Position numbers and translations under genes: made by a program. The notes under the pieces were generated by a model. The model saw only the letters and a program-made list of their open reading frames with translations. It made no database searches and was not told the DNA's origin. From the NCBI GenBank assembly GCA_000969725.1, contig JXSR01S003678.1: a stretch of DNA of 35,432 nucleotides. One strand, 5' to 3'. This DNA is from Ophiothrix spiculata. Lineage: Eukaryota; Echinodermata; Ophiuroidea; Amphilepidida; Ophiotrichidae. Shown piece by piece: positions 10,230 through 19,304 of this stretch (position 1 is its first letter; every line of letters starts with the position of its first letter).

Positions 10230-10949
10230 NNNNNNNNNNNNNNNNNNNNNNNNNNNNNNNNNNNNNNNNNNNNNNNNNNNNNNNNNNNNNNNNNNNNNNN
10301 NNNNNNNNNNNNNNNNNNNNNNNNNNNNNNNNNNNNNNNNNNNNNNNNNNNNNNNNNNNNNNNNNNNNNNNNNNNNNNNNNNNNNNNNNNNNNNNNNNNN
10401 NNNNNNNNNNNNNNNNNNNNNNNNNNNNNNNNNNNNNNNNNNNNNNNNNNNNNNNNNNNNNNNNNNNNNNNNNNNNNNNNNNNNNNNNNNNNNNNNNNNN
10501 NNNNNNNNNNNNNNNNNNNNNNNNNNNNNNNNNNNNNNNNNNNNNNNNNNNNNNNNNNNNNNNNNNNNNNNNNNNNNNNNNNNNNNNNNNNNNNNNNNNN
10601 NNNNNNNNNNNNNNNNNNNNNNNNNNNNNNNNNNNNNNNNNNNNNNNNNNNNNNNNNNNNNNNNNNNNNNNNNNNNNNNNNNNNNNNNNNNNNNNNNNNN
10701 NNNNNNNNNNNNNNNNNNNNNNNNNNNNNNNNNNNNNNNNNNNNNNNNNNNNNNNNNNNNNNNNNNNNNNNNNNNNNNNNNNNNNNNNNNNNNNNNNNNN
10801 NNNNNNNNNNNNNNNNNNNNNNNNNNNNNNNNNNNNNNNNNNNNNNNNNNNNNNNNNNNNNNNNNNNNNNNNNNNNNNNNNNNNNNNNNNNNNNNNNNNN
10901 NNNNNNNNNNNNNNNNNNNNNNNNNNNNNNNNNNNNNNNNNNNNNNNNN
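10230..10949. other. Assembly gap (N)
   Basis: These are 720 unresolved bases. Apparent open frames across this interval are artefacts. The contig restarts at 10950 inside a copy of the first-exon repeat, so the missing stretch should hold the donor side of that copy. Confidence 1.
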
Positions 10950-11113
10950 CTAATATATAAACACAAAGTTAATTCCTACATTTGATTATGTCAGATTATT
11001 TCCTCTTAAAAAATGTAGCTACAAACAAACCCAAACATGGCTACTGCACAGCGTGGATATCTGTGGTACCTGTCTGCTGGTCGTGTGACAAGACCAAGCT
11101 CAGGCAGATTCTT
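10950..11113 (-). repeat. First-exon repeat, copy 1 (truncated by the gap)
   Basis: All 164 bases match 12590-12753 with a single difference (T at 11045, G at 12685), at an offset of exactly 1640. The minus strand includes the uORF start ATG at 11038-11036. The match stops where the TATA box begins in the other copy; here a TTA microsatellite (11115-11139) follows instead. The donor side is lost in the gap. Confidence 0.9.
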
Positions 11114-11114
11114 G

Positions 11115-11139
11115 TTATTATTATTATTATTATTATTAA
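11115..11139. repeat. (TTA)n microsatellite
   Basis: About eight TTA units directly adjoin the end of the 164-bp repeat and replace the TATA-box region that is present in the sister copy at 12751. Confidence 0.9.
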
Positions 11140-11668
11140 TTTAAATGACAAATCAAAATGAATGGTGCATATTTCAAAATTTCGGGATGTTATTTGCAGA
11201 TGAGTTACACTTGGAATGTTCAGTAATTACAGTCAAGTACGTAATATTGTAAAAAAATTTGATCCAAAAATCCAAAACTACAATTTTGTTTTGCATGTTG
11301 ATCTTGAATCTGAGGCTGTTTCTAAGTGTATATATTGATGCTTTATGTCAGGAAAGAGTTTATTGTGTATTGCTTTTGGCTTTACAAGGTAGGCTGCAGA
11401 TAAATTAAAAGAAAATTCAATATTGCCCCCATCTGCTATTGGACAAATTTGAGATTTCTATAGAGGGCAGTATTTTTGTTGTTTTCAACACTACTTTATA
11501 TGAAAGTAAATCAAAATATTTTGGTACACACTGATTTCTGGGACAGACTTAGTTTATTTGTGTTTACCTATACTCTGTTACAGGTATTTAATTTAGCAAA
11601 GGGAACTAATGGCTTAACTTGACTTTGGAACCACGAGTCAATTAGAGTAACGTTTCTTGCACAGGGAA

Positions 11669-12024
11669 TTAAAGGGGCAATTCATGATCCACTTTTCACC
11701 CTCAAGGTCACATCTATCAAATTCGATTTTTTTAGCTTATATGAACCCTCAACTGGTATATGATACGATCCCCAAACCATTCTTTCATATGTGCTTGCAT
11801 TTTTGAGAAAAGTGAGAAAATGTGTCATTTTCTATTTATTGTCGGGGCCCCGACAGTAATTACAACACAGTAGCCTATGAGGATTTTCAAAATGCTGAAA
11901 AGCTCTGTAACTTGTAAACGAACGGTCGGAATCAAGTGAAATTTTCAGTATATATTTATTTTGTACTCTTCTTTACATTTAGCTAGAAAAGAGGCCACAT
12001 CAAAATCATGAATTGCACCTTTAA
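11669..12024. mobile_element. TTAA-flanked MITE with 16-bp inverted ends
   Basis: TTAA at 11669-11672 is followed by AGGGGCAATTCATGAT, and ATCATGAATTGCACCT precedes TTAA at 12021-12024. TTAA duplication is the hallmark of piggyBac-type integration, so a nonautonomous element mobilised by such a transposase is likely, although the end bases are not the usual CCC. A perfect 16-bp palindrome (TGTCGGGGCCCCGACA, about 11840-11855) lies inside. A left-end fragment of the same family is at about 19899-20010. Confidence 0.75.
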
Positions 12025-12539
12025 TTGCCATTGAAACTTTAAATGATTACCGCTAACACTTCAAATGCTGCAAAAACCAATGCCATTTAATCTTAAAAAA
12101 GAGGTAGTATAGGAAAAACTTATTAGAGCAATATATGATTTAGCAATATTGCAATATAAGATTTAGTTCAAAAATAGGTAAGAGTTCAAAGTATTTGAAA
12201 ATTACAATCATGGAGGCTGTTTTAATGTAAAAAACAATAAAAATAAGAATCATTAGTAAGTAAAGGCATCCATATGCATGGTTTTCTTGAACTGAATTGT
12301 TTTGTCATTAAGTAAATACACCAAATGCACACATTCACTTCCCTATGGTAATACATGTGAATATCAACTGCCAAAATCAAATCTAGCTAGTTAACAAAAT
12401 CAAAAGTCTATATAGATTTGTATGAAAATCTTAATCAGTACAGCTTCATTAATCATTTTTTAATGAATATTTACTTTATATCTAATTTTTTATCAAGAAA
12501 ATTTGAACATATAATCCTTTGTAAATTGTAGAGTACTCA

Positions 12540-12753
12540 AGTATTTTTAAAAGAATAATAACGAGATTTACTTACCTTATGTAAGTTTCCTAATATATAA
12601 ACACAAAGTTAATTCCTACATTTGATTATGTCAGATTATTTCCTCTTAAAAAATGTAGCTACAAACAAACCCAAACATGGCTACGGCACAGCGTGGATAT
12701 CTGTGGTACCTGTCTGCTGGTCGTGTGACAAGACCAAGCTCAGGCAGATTCTT
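12540..12753 (-). repeat. First-exon repeat, copy 2 (most intact)
   Basis: Reading on the minus strand, this copy has a TATA box at its upper edge and an uORF starting at 12678 (Met-Phe-Gly..., ten codons then TAA). The donor AAG/GTAAGTAAATC follows at 12576/12575, with a conserved intronic block (AATATTTT-type AT-rich sequence and a TTGAAC-like motif) beyond. Related copies are at 10950, 17085, 17205 and 19340. Confidence 0.75.
12576..12725 (-). other. Proposed noncoding first exon of gene A
   Basis: A transcript starting about 25-30 bases below the TATA box would run from about 12725 to the donor AAG/GTAAG (last exon base 12576) and could join the acceptor at 9447 in front of the Death-domain ATG. 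The exon would hold one short uORF (ATG at 12678-12676 in a GCCATGT context). The Death-domain exon requires an upstream exon, which supports the model. The start site and the splice itself are inferred. Competing copies at 17259 and 19402 could serve as alternatives. Confidence 0.5.
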
Positions 12754-12758
12754 ATATA
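12751..12758 (-). promoter_or_regulatory. TATA box of the proposed gene A promoter
   Basis: The minus strand reads GCTATATAAGAATC, so TATATAAG is a full-consensus TATA element. It is about 73 bases upstream of the uORF ATG and about 180 bases upstream of the splice donor. The near-identical copy at 10950-11113 ends just before this element. Confidence 0.6.
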
Positions 12759-12779
12759 GCACTGCTGTAGACACACCTA

Positions 12780-13140
12780 GGTCATGGGACCGTGGCAGGT
12801 GTGGTGCCAGGTTTTATTGTTAGGAGGGGCAACCGACATATGAGGCCAAAAAGGTTCACCCCAATTTTTTGACGTAACTTTTGAAAACTGACAAGCAAAA
12901 AAAAAAAAAAAACGGTCTTACAAGCGCACAGATGACTTAAATAGCAATCTATGTTCCAATTTTTCAACAAAAAAAATTGATACCAAGTTACATTTTTTAC
13001 ATTTTTTATGTTTTTATCAACATTTATATCAAGTTTTTCCTGCTCTTCTCTCTCTTTTGTATTTATCACCTTTCGTTTTTCTACAATTTTATTTTTGCAA
13101 AAATCCTTTAGAGGGGGCTACCCCTGTCCGCCCTGTGGCA
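12780..13140. other. Unclassified segment upstream of the TATA box
   Basis: This is AT-rich sequence with an A16 run (12897-12912), flanked by short GC-richer ends that contain GTGGTGCCA (about 12800) and its inverse TGGCACCAC (about 13136). The ends may be remnants of inverted repeats, but only nine bases match clearly. No gene was recognised. Under the promoter model this is the proximal upstream region of gene A. Confidence 0.35.
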
Positions 13141-13199
13141 CCACCAATGAACCATGGAAGTATTTTGTTGTCAGGTTGATTTCCAAGTTATTCATGTCA

Positions 13200-13779
13200 C
13201 ATCACATACTGTTCTATATGACAAAAGACGCATTTTGAGAAATTTGTACGTAGACTTTGTGTCATAGAAGAGCTTTTGCTATTGCACATAAGTTTTCTTC
13301 TGATACTAATATTTTTGAAAAGAAAAGACTTCAAAGTTTTTATTATATTTAATTTCAAATGAAAATACTACTTCAAACCCTATTCAATATAGCTTTGAAC
13401 TTATAGATCTGTATGTGAAAACGCTTTTTTACATTTAGCGATCTTTTAGTGCAGTAATTGAATACGTCAAACTGTTCTATTTCATATAGATCTGTATGTG
13501 AAAATGTTTTTCATATAAAGTTCATATAACGCAACATATAGAGCTGTATGTGATGTGTTGTTTACGCTATACTTTAGTACGTAATTTTTGCATATAGCGC
13601 AGTATGTGAAACGGCAAATTTAAATAGAACGCATATTGATCAAAAATTATTAATTATTTCTTGTTAATTAGGCTGAATTAAATCCTGTAACTTGGTAAAA
13701 ATGAAGAAATCATCAATATATCAATCCAGACAAATTTTCTCAAAAATGTCAAAAATGTCATATAGAACAGTATGTGATG
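13200..13779. mobile_element. 580-bp inverted-repeat element with subterminal motif copies
   Basis: CATCACATACTGTTCTATAT... at 13200-13223 is exactly inverted at 13756-13779 (24 of 24 bases). Inside, a motif of the form ATATAG.nC.GTATGTGA recurs near 13401, 13487, 13540 and 13598, resembling subterminal transposase-binding repeats. The right 100 bases are related to 15770-15880. No transposase is encoded. The superfamily is unassigned. Confidence 0.7.
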
Positions 13780-13799
13780 CGACCGATGAAATGTAAAGA

Positions 13800-14085
13800 G
13801 TCAACTAAAAGTATGTCACGTTCTGTACATGTGACATTCACATTCAAATTTAGTTATTTTAATGACTTGATGGGGATACTCAAATATTAGTATTGGCATG
13901 AAAAAGGTATTGTCTCTAGGCCGTTCCACAGAAAATGAAACTTTATTTTACTTCAAGCAAAAAATCAGCTTTTTTTACATGACCATGTTAGCAGGTTTTG
14001 GTTTTCAGTCATAAGTTTGTTACTTGGTATGTGAGAAGTATTTCCCAAACAGAAATTGTGAAGTTTTTCTATCCATGCATGAATG
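13800..14085. other. Noncoding, nothing recognised
   Basis: AT-rich spacer with no repeat or coding signal that I could support. Confidence 0.5.
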
Positions 14086-14089
14086 GACA

Positions 14090-14275
14090 TATCTTTTAAT
14101 ATGTCACAAACATTACCAAACAAAACAATGTATCTGGGTAGAGAAGAGCTCATTAAGGTAAGCATCTTTCTCAAGGACACGACACACGCTTCCCACCGGA
14201 TTCAAACCCACGATTCTCAATGTCCAGTGATTATCAGTCGAGGACTTATTGGCTAAGCCACCATGTCCCACTTTA
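14090..14275 (-). repeat. tRNA-headed SINE, minus strand
   Basis: On the minus strand the head reads TGGTGGCTTAGCCAATAAG (A-box region) and, about 40 bases on, GGTTTGAATCC (B box). A body with GTGTCCTTGAGAAAGATGCT and GAGCTCTTCTCTACCCAG follows. This TGTCCTTG..AAG..CTT..CTC..CACCCAG-type body is widespread in marine invertebrate SINEs. It is a repeat and not a working tRNA gene. Confidence 0.75.
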
Positions 14276-14389
14276 TAGCTTTATACAGCTGCAGCTGCTT
14301 CATTTTCAGCTGATTTAATCGATGCTGGGGAGCAAAATGGTCTGTAGAAAAAGTATGGAATTCTTTGCAAGGCACTCATATTGCACAAA

Positions 14390-14600
14390 ATTCCATTAAA
14401 ATCTATATTCTCAGAAATCCATTTGAACCCAGGACCTCTCGCATCCATATCCAACCGTATGCCAAGGTGTTCATTCAATGGGTGCGCTATGCAACAATTT
14501 AGTGCTAATATAAGACCCCCATGTATGACATATATGGATTTAGGCTATATTACTTATTTTCCCTTGTATAACCTTTTGTAGCCCTATGGGATTGTTAGGG
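14390..14600 (-). repeat. SINE-like repeat, second copy of the 1335-1560 family
   Basis: It shares with 1335-1560 a tRNA-like GGTCCTGGGTTCAAAT block, a GCATAGCGCA/GCATAGCTAGG-like block and the terminal TTTTCCCTTGTATAACCTTTTG. The copies are diverged, so the insertions are old. Confidence 0.6.
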
Positions 14601-14669
14601 TTAGGTCAGTGGTGTCCTTTGTTTGGAAACTGAAAACTAGATTTTTAGAAAAAATCTCCATGCTCTTTA

Positions 14670-14830
14670 GTCTCGTAAAACAGAGGTTGTGGGTTCGAGC
14701 CTTGTTTCCTTGGGCAAGAAACTTTACTTTAATTGCTCCATGGTTTGGATAGTCATGTTAGGCTGTTGGTCCCCTGTACAAATGCTCCTTCTTGGGGCGC
14801 TGCATACAGTGTATATACCTGGTGAGTCTA
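14670..14830 (+). repeat. tRNA-derived SINE, plus strand
   Basis: A B box (GGGTTCGAGCC near 14692) is followed by TTGTTTCCTTGGGCAAGAAA, CTTTACTTTAATTGCTCC and a GGTCCCCTGTACAAATGCTC segment. The same blocks occur inverted at 16010-16190, defining one SINE family with two opposed copies. Confidence 0.75.
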
Positions 14831-15260
14831 TAATATAATTTGTCTGTCTATCACCAAAATTGATGCTTCCTTTATTAGTTTCACAAAAATTACATATGTA
14901 CATCCCATCCCACCCTTGGTCTAACTATAGTGTGTTTAATGATATTATTTTCATTATTAACTTGAGCTTTATGCATAATGTTACCAAAAAGGAAGGTGCG
15001 ATTATATATACGTAAACCGTCTTATATTAAGTCCACCTGACTCAGGGGTTCAACTAGTTTGTTGACCTGAGTCCAGTAAAGCATGATATTTTGTTTTCAA
15101 TGATCACTGAACTTGGGATTTTTTTTCAACCCAATTTACATGTATATTCTACACAAAGACGTTTTGAATCAATATGTAACATTTTCAAAAAAAATCCATA
15201 AGGCCAAAAAATAATAATAATTGTGTTTTCTCATAATAATCATAAAAAAATAATAACTAT
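14831..15260. other. Noncoding, nothing recognised
   Basis: AT-rich sequence. It contains a CCACCTGACTCAGGGGTTCAA segment with tRNA-like flavour near 15035 but no complete repeat. Confidence 0.45.
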
Positions 15261-15261
15261 T

Positions 15262-15488
15262 TTGTTAATAATTGAACAAGTTAAAAAAATCCTCACAGAA
15301 AGGACTAAAATTAATAGATTTTTTAAAATGTTTATTCTATTTTTCGCTTAAATGTTTATATTCTTAGTGACTTTATGTAAACTTTGTATACATCTTGTTT
15401 TGTCTGTCTTATTTAAATATATTGCTTGATCCTAATGGAGACATGGAACATTTTACTGTTTGGCCTTTATTGGATTTGAACCCATAAG
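15262..15488 (-). repeat. Copy of a tRNA-headed repeat (truncated), related to 16615-16872
   Basis: The blocks AATCCTCACAGAAAGGACTA, TGTATACATCTTGTTTTGTC, ATATATTGCTTGAT and GTTTGGCCTTTATTGGATTT recur in order at 16636-16815. This copy stops at the B-box complement (GGATTTGAACCC, 15473-15484). There it joins a reverse-transcriptase fragment, so the tRNA head was lost at that junction. Confidence 0.7.
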
Positions 15489-15494
15489 TATACA

Positions 15495-15655
15495 CCCCAA
15501 CATTGCTAAAATATGGTATAGAATTCTGTCAAATAGAACTTTTAATTCTTGTGCAGTAAGAATATGGAACAATCTCCTTGTTGAAGTAAGATGTAACTTT
15601 TCTGAATACAGTGTCAACAAGTTGAAACAGCTATGTGTTATAATAAAATGTACTT
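15495..15655 (+). pseudogene. Non-LTR retrotransposon fragment, reverse-transcriptase C-terminus
   Basis: The plus-strand frame reads SNRTFNSCAVRIWNNLLVEV, then a Ser-rich stretch and NKLKQL before a stop. RTF..A.R.WN.L..E(I/V)R...S...FK..LK is the characteristic last segment of many non-LTR retrotransposon reverse transcriptases. The rest of the element is absent, so this is a truncated fossil. The clade is not determinable from so short a piece. Confidence 0.55.
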
Positions 15656-15769
15656 AAAATTATTTGATGCTTATACTATATATACCACATGTTGCTTAAA
15701 TTCATACCATGTAAATTGTTTTTATACAGCTATTGCTTGTAGCTACGGCCTCCTTGGAAACCAGTGCTT

Positions 15770-15880
15770 ATCATTGAATTTCTGTAACGTGGTAGACTTG
15801 AAGAAGTCATCAATATATTAATCCATGAAAATTTTCAAAAAAGTGTCTTATAGACCGGTATATAATGCGACCAACGATAT
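15770..15880 (+). repeat. Fragment related to the right end of the 13200-13779 element
   Basis: TGAATTTCTGTAACGTGGTA, GAAGTCATCAATATATTAAT and GTCTTATAGACC..TATATAATGCGACC correspond in order to 13672-13784. Divergence is greater than between the arms of the intact element, so this is an older copy. Confidence 0.6.
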
Positions 15881-16009
15881 TTTTTTTCCAAATAAGGGTG
15901 TTAGCATGTTTCAGATTCAATATGGAGACTGTACTGAGCTTTTTAAGAGTATCAATACAAGCTTACAGTATAATCAATCAATCAATGATGCAAGTACTTG
16001 CATAATATG

Positions 16010-16190
16010 CATATCCCATGAAGGAGTCTATTCGTACAGGGACCCACGGCTTTATGTGACTGTCCGACCACAGAGCAAGTAGAGTAAAGTTTCTTATCCA
16101 AGGAAACAAGGACACGGAAACCACCTGGCCCGGGTCTCAAGCCCGCAATCCCTGTATTACGAGACCCGTAATGAGGGGCCACATGTTCTT
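16010..16190 (-). repeat. tRNA-derived SINE, minus strand
   Basis: On the minus strand TTACGGGTCTCGTAATACAG and GGGCTTGAGACCC (B box) lead into TTGTTTCCTTGGATAAGAAA and CTTTACTCTACTTGCTC. It is the partner of the plus-strand copy at 14670-14830. Confidence 0.75.
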
Positions 16191-16269
16191 TTTGTAACCC
16201 TGAATGTTATTTCCTGTTGATTATTTATGATATTAGGCAGTTTAAAGGCTATTTAAGTTGATTTTAATG

Positions 16270-16350
16270 AGCAGACACATTCTTTGGAATTCTGTTGCAA
16301 AAACACTAAAAGAAGCAAAAACAATAAATATAAATAGATTTTTCTTAAAA
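16270..16350 (+). pseudogene. Second non-LTR reverse-transcriptase C-terminal remnant
   Basis: From about 16267 the plus strand reads SRHILWNSVAKTLKEAKTIN followed by INRFFLK and a stop. This fits the WNSLP..IK.A.T...F...LK ending of non-LTR reverse transcriptases. It is a very short, AT-rich remnant, and the match rests on the WNS and terminal F..LK positions only. Confidence 0.4.
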
Positions 16351-16614
16351 TAATTTATCTGTTTTTTAAACACACATCAAATTTTCCCGTTTTTTTAGCA
16401 TGTCCTTGCTGTGTCTTGTCTTTTTGCAGCCATTTTTATTAGTGTATCTTGATTTGTGTTTTCAAGGAGTGCACTTCTTTACCGGCCTTTTTGGCTTTCC
16501 TGTGTATTCCTCCATCAAATTTGTTTGTTTGTTGCTATGTCCTGTTATTGTAACTGTTATGGAATTAAAGATAGTCAAAATTTTCATTTTCAAATCAGCT
16601 CACAAGGACTAGCC

Positions 16615-16872
16615 GAGATTCCACTAGAAGAATTAAACAAGTTAAAAATCCTCACAGAAATGACTAAAATTAACAGAATTTTTTTAATGTTTTTATTTTT
16701 AGTTACTTAATGCAAACTATGTATACATCTTATTTTGTTTGTCTTATTTTTAAAAAATATATTGCTTGATTCTGGGGACATGGTAAATTTTACTGTTTGG
16801 CCTTTATTGGATTTGAACCCATGATCCTTGAATTATAGTCTTATGCTCTAACTGCTTGTCCATGACATACTG
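16615..16872 (-). repeat. tRNA-headed SINE with intact head
   Basis: The minus strand starts TCATGGACAAGCAGTTAGAG (A-box region), continues to GGGTTCAAATCC (B box, complement 16809-16820), then has a body shared with 15262-15488. The head retains a near tRNA-length fold but is diverged. Confidence 0.7.
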
Positions 16873-17084
16873 GTAGTAGTTCATATGCCAAATTTGGCTC
16901 TTATTGACCATGGAAATATCTATTATTTCCATTGTTTGACAACTTCATTTTACTATATTTTTGAAATAGACTTATATTCTAATCTAAATCAAGTTCAACG
17001 AGAACAGCTTTATTTGCCTTCACTTAATACCATCTTTGTAAAATTACAACATGAACTTCCTCTATATATCTACTTTTATCTAGA

Positions 17085-17160
17085 CAATTTGGACTCTACT
17101 CAAATATTTTATTAAAAAAATATAAGGTTTGCTTACCTTTTGCAAGTTTCCAAATTATTG
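17085..17160 (-). repeat. First-exon repeat, copy 3 (partial)
   Basis: TTTGGACTCTACTCAAATAT, an A-rich stretch, the donor complement GCTTACCTTTT (17131) and CAAGTTTCC correspond to the donor side of copy 2. The uORF part is missing or unrecognisable. It lies immediately next to copy 4. Confidence 0.55.
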
Positions 17161-17204
17161 AATAAAGTGAATTTTTACTTTCTCTTCAAAGCCAACTGAA
17201 CAAT

Positions 17205-17450
17205 TTGAACTGTACTGCACTCAAATATTTTATTTAAAAGGAAATAAGATTAGCTTACCTTTTTAAGTTTGGTTAAAATGGTTAAACACAAAATAAATTC
17301 ATAAATTTGATTAAGTCAGTTCATTTCCTCTTCAAAATATTAATATAACCAAGCCCAAACATGGCGCTTGCTTATGTGGAAGAAAAATACACATATTGCC
17401 GTGGCTATTACATTGATACAGTATTATATGTTATAGGTTATAGGTTTGCC
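17205..17450 (-). repeat. First-exon repeat, copy 4
   Basis: On the minus strand the uORF starts at 17362 (Met-Phe-Gly-Leu-Gly-Tyr..., 13 codons to TGA) in a GCGCCATGT context. The donor AAAAAG/GTAAGC is at 17259/17258. The conserved intronic block TCAAATATTTTATTTAAAAG lies at about 17221-17240. A TATA-like run (CTATAACATATAAT, about 17423-17436) sits at the position of the TATA box in copy 2. Confidence 0.65.
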
Positions 17451-17685
17451 TCAGTAGGATTTTTATGTGGCAGAGAGCTGTTGGAAATAATGTACTAGAA
17501 TCAATATTTTTGTTCCTAGTAATTTTCATATAAGCCAATTTTGAATCATTTCTCCAGTTTTATTTTTGCATATATGAAAATGTGAACATGCGCAGTGTCA
17601 TACACTTTTGTAGTGCATTTATTTCCATATAAGGCAAATTCTGCGCAAAAAGCATAAAAATAATTGTAGCATGATAATTACCACT

Positions 17686-17892
17686 TACTGTATAGCGGAA
17701 AATTTTTGCAGGGTTATTTTTTCGCAATTTAACCAGTTCTGGCTATATCATTTAAATTCTCGTTTTCAAGTTTATACACATTGAGGTCAATGTAAAAGCA
17801 TTATTTCGCGGGGTTCAAAATTTGCGGTTGGATGATTAACCGCAAAAAACACGGAAATTAAATCCCCGCAAAATTTTTCCTGCTATACAGTA
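17686..17892. mobile_element. 207-bp MITE, ends TACTGTATAGC
   Basis: The left end TACTGTATAGCGGAAAATTT and right end AAATTTTTCCTGCTATACAGTA are inverted repeats of about 27 bases. The inside keeps further GCGGGG / CCCCGC-like symmetry (GTTATTTTTTCGC, ATTAACCGCAAAAA). A TA on both sides may be the target duplication. It is absent from the paralogous block at 19305-19885. Confidence 0.8.
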
Positions 17893-18285
17893 CTAAGTAT
17901 TTAGTATTAAGACATTGTGTCAGTTAAACCATTGTCCTAAGACCATTGTAGAATTTTGCTCTCAAGTTGAACTACAAGTTTTTCAGGCATGGTATATTTT
18001 GTGTAAAGTCAACAAAATTAGGGTATTTAGGGCAGTAACAACACTCAATATTCAAAATAATCAGTACATTTGATCTGACGAAATGAGGCTTCATATTTGC
18101 TAAAAATAGCTTTGTGATCAATCATATTACTTGTGAATTTTTATACCATTTTATATCATGTGGTATTCAAACTAGATCAGTTGATGAGCTTTTGAAATTA
18201 AGTATTGGAGTATTTTGTATAAATATTGTAATAATCTGTTTCTTTCAACTTTGAACCAAATTTTACCAGTACAGTTACTTACTCC

Positions 18286-18649
18286 TATAAGGCCAAAACA
18301 AAAAACAAGTTTGTTTCCCGCGCGCATTTTGTTTTGGCAGTCAGTATTTGCACATTTCATTTTTTTATTTGATATTTTAGAGAACAAAAAATCAAAATAC
18401 CAAATTTGATATAAAAAAACGGGGAAAATTGCAACATTTTTACTAAAGAAGTGTTTTCTTTTCAACAAAAACTTGAAACCGGACAGGTTTCTTACTGAAA
18501 AAATCATCACCCATGCGGATTTTCAATCAGATTTTGCCTTTGCACCTCATGAACGATAGAAAAAAAAAAGAAAATAAAAAAACGCATTTCGCATTTAGGT
18601 TTTTTGACCACCGACTGGAAACAAACTTGTTTTTTGTTTTTGCCTAATA
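18286..18649. mobile_element. 364-bp MITE with ~32-bp inverted ends
   Basis: TATAAGGCCAAAACAAAAAA then CAAGTTTGTTTCC at the left end is inverted at the right end (GGAAACAAACTTG, TTTTTTGTTTTTGCCTAATA) with two mismatches. TA flanks both ends. There is no coding capacity. It lies between the two duplicated blocks. Confidence 0.8.
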
Positions 18650-19304
18650 TACCACATTTTCTGATAGTAAGTATCCCAATGATAAATTTGAATTTGGTAA
18701 GAAATCATTTTCATTTGAACTCTTTGAGTGGATATGTAGAACAATGTTTCTGATAAAATTAAAACTTCTGTTAATCTTTATGATTTCAAAGGCTCTTACT
18801 CTTCCAAGAATTATCTTGTTTCCCATTATTGAGACTAATATTTTTCACCTTATCAAGAATGTATCATACCATATTTTCACCCAATTGTAAGGAAGTCTGG
18901 GACTAGACAAGCTTATTTTCCAGTCCTCCTCCATGATGTTTTAAAACTTACATTTTCTTGATGAAAATGTTGTTTAATTACAAATGTGGAAAGAATAAAA
19001 TTGTATGTGTAATGTTAAATATTATAATATCTATGAAAATGAATGTAAGGTTTACAGCAGAAGTATATCTCTCCAGAGGCTGATGTATAAATGTCTCTAC
19101 ATATCTAAAAATCCAAATGGTCCATAAAATACAAAAATTACCAGTTCAGACCCATCCAAAGGAGTAACAGACCCTCGATCTCAAGCCTCACATGCCAATT
19201 TTTACAGAGCAGGCCTAAATAATCCAATTTTCCCTTGGGTAATCTTGTCCCTACTAGCTTAAACGCTCCTTTATGGATGAGGTAAGTGATGCCAAATGGT
19301 TATA
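18650..19304. other. Noncoding spacer between duplicated blocks
   Basis: No gene was seen. A possible old SINE fragment (about 19140-19260, with CTCGATCTCAAGCCTC as a B-box-like complement and TTTTCCCTTGGGTAATC) is too diverged to place. Confidence 0.45.

Larger units (their letters stand above)
9447..12575 (-). other. Proposed gene A 5' intron, including assembly gap
   Basis: If the first exon at 12576-12725 is used, this is a 3.1-kb intron in the 5' UTR. The 100 bases next to the Death-domain exon resemble those of gene B (TTTGATG..., TGTGACCA/CATGACCA..., AACAAAAA...), so the duplication that made the two genes reached into this intron. It contains a transposon (9618-9846), an unclassified relatively GC-rich segment (about 9940-10229), the gap, a truncated first-exon copy, a TTA microsatellite and another transposon. 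Confidence 0.55.
17160..18045. repeat. Large duplicated block, left copy
   Basis: This block aligns in order with 19305-19885, from the TTTTACTTTCTCTTCA start through the first-exon repeat and an AATATTTTTGTTCCTAGTAA segment. The alignment continues to a GGTATATTTTGTGTAAAGTC / ATTAGGGTATTTAGGGCAG end. It is longer than its partner, mainly because a 207-bp MITE (17686-17892) sits inside it. Confidence 0.65.

Noticed and set aside
10162..10966. Open frames of 249-263 codons on both strands
   Set aside because: Almost all of their length is N; they are gap artefacts.
14190..14275. Possible genuine tRNA genes (also near 14692, 16110, 16820 and 35010)
   Set aside because: All have A and B boxes but continue into SINE bodies, and the cloverleaf stems are not intact.
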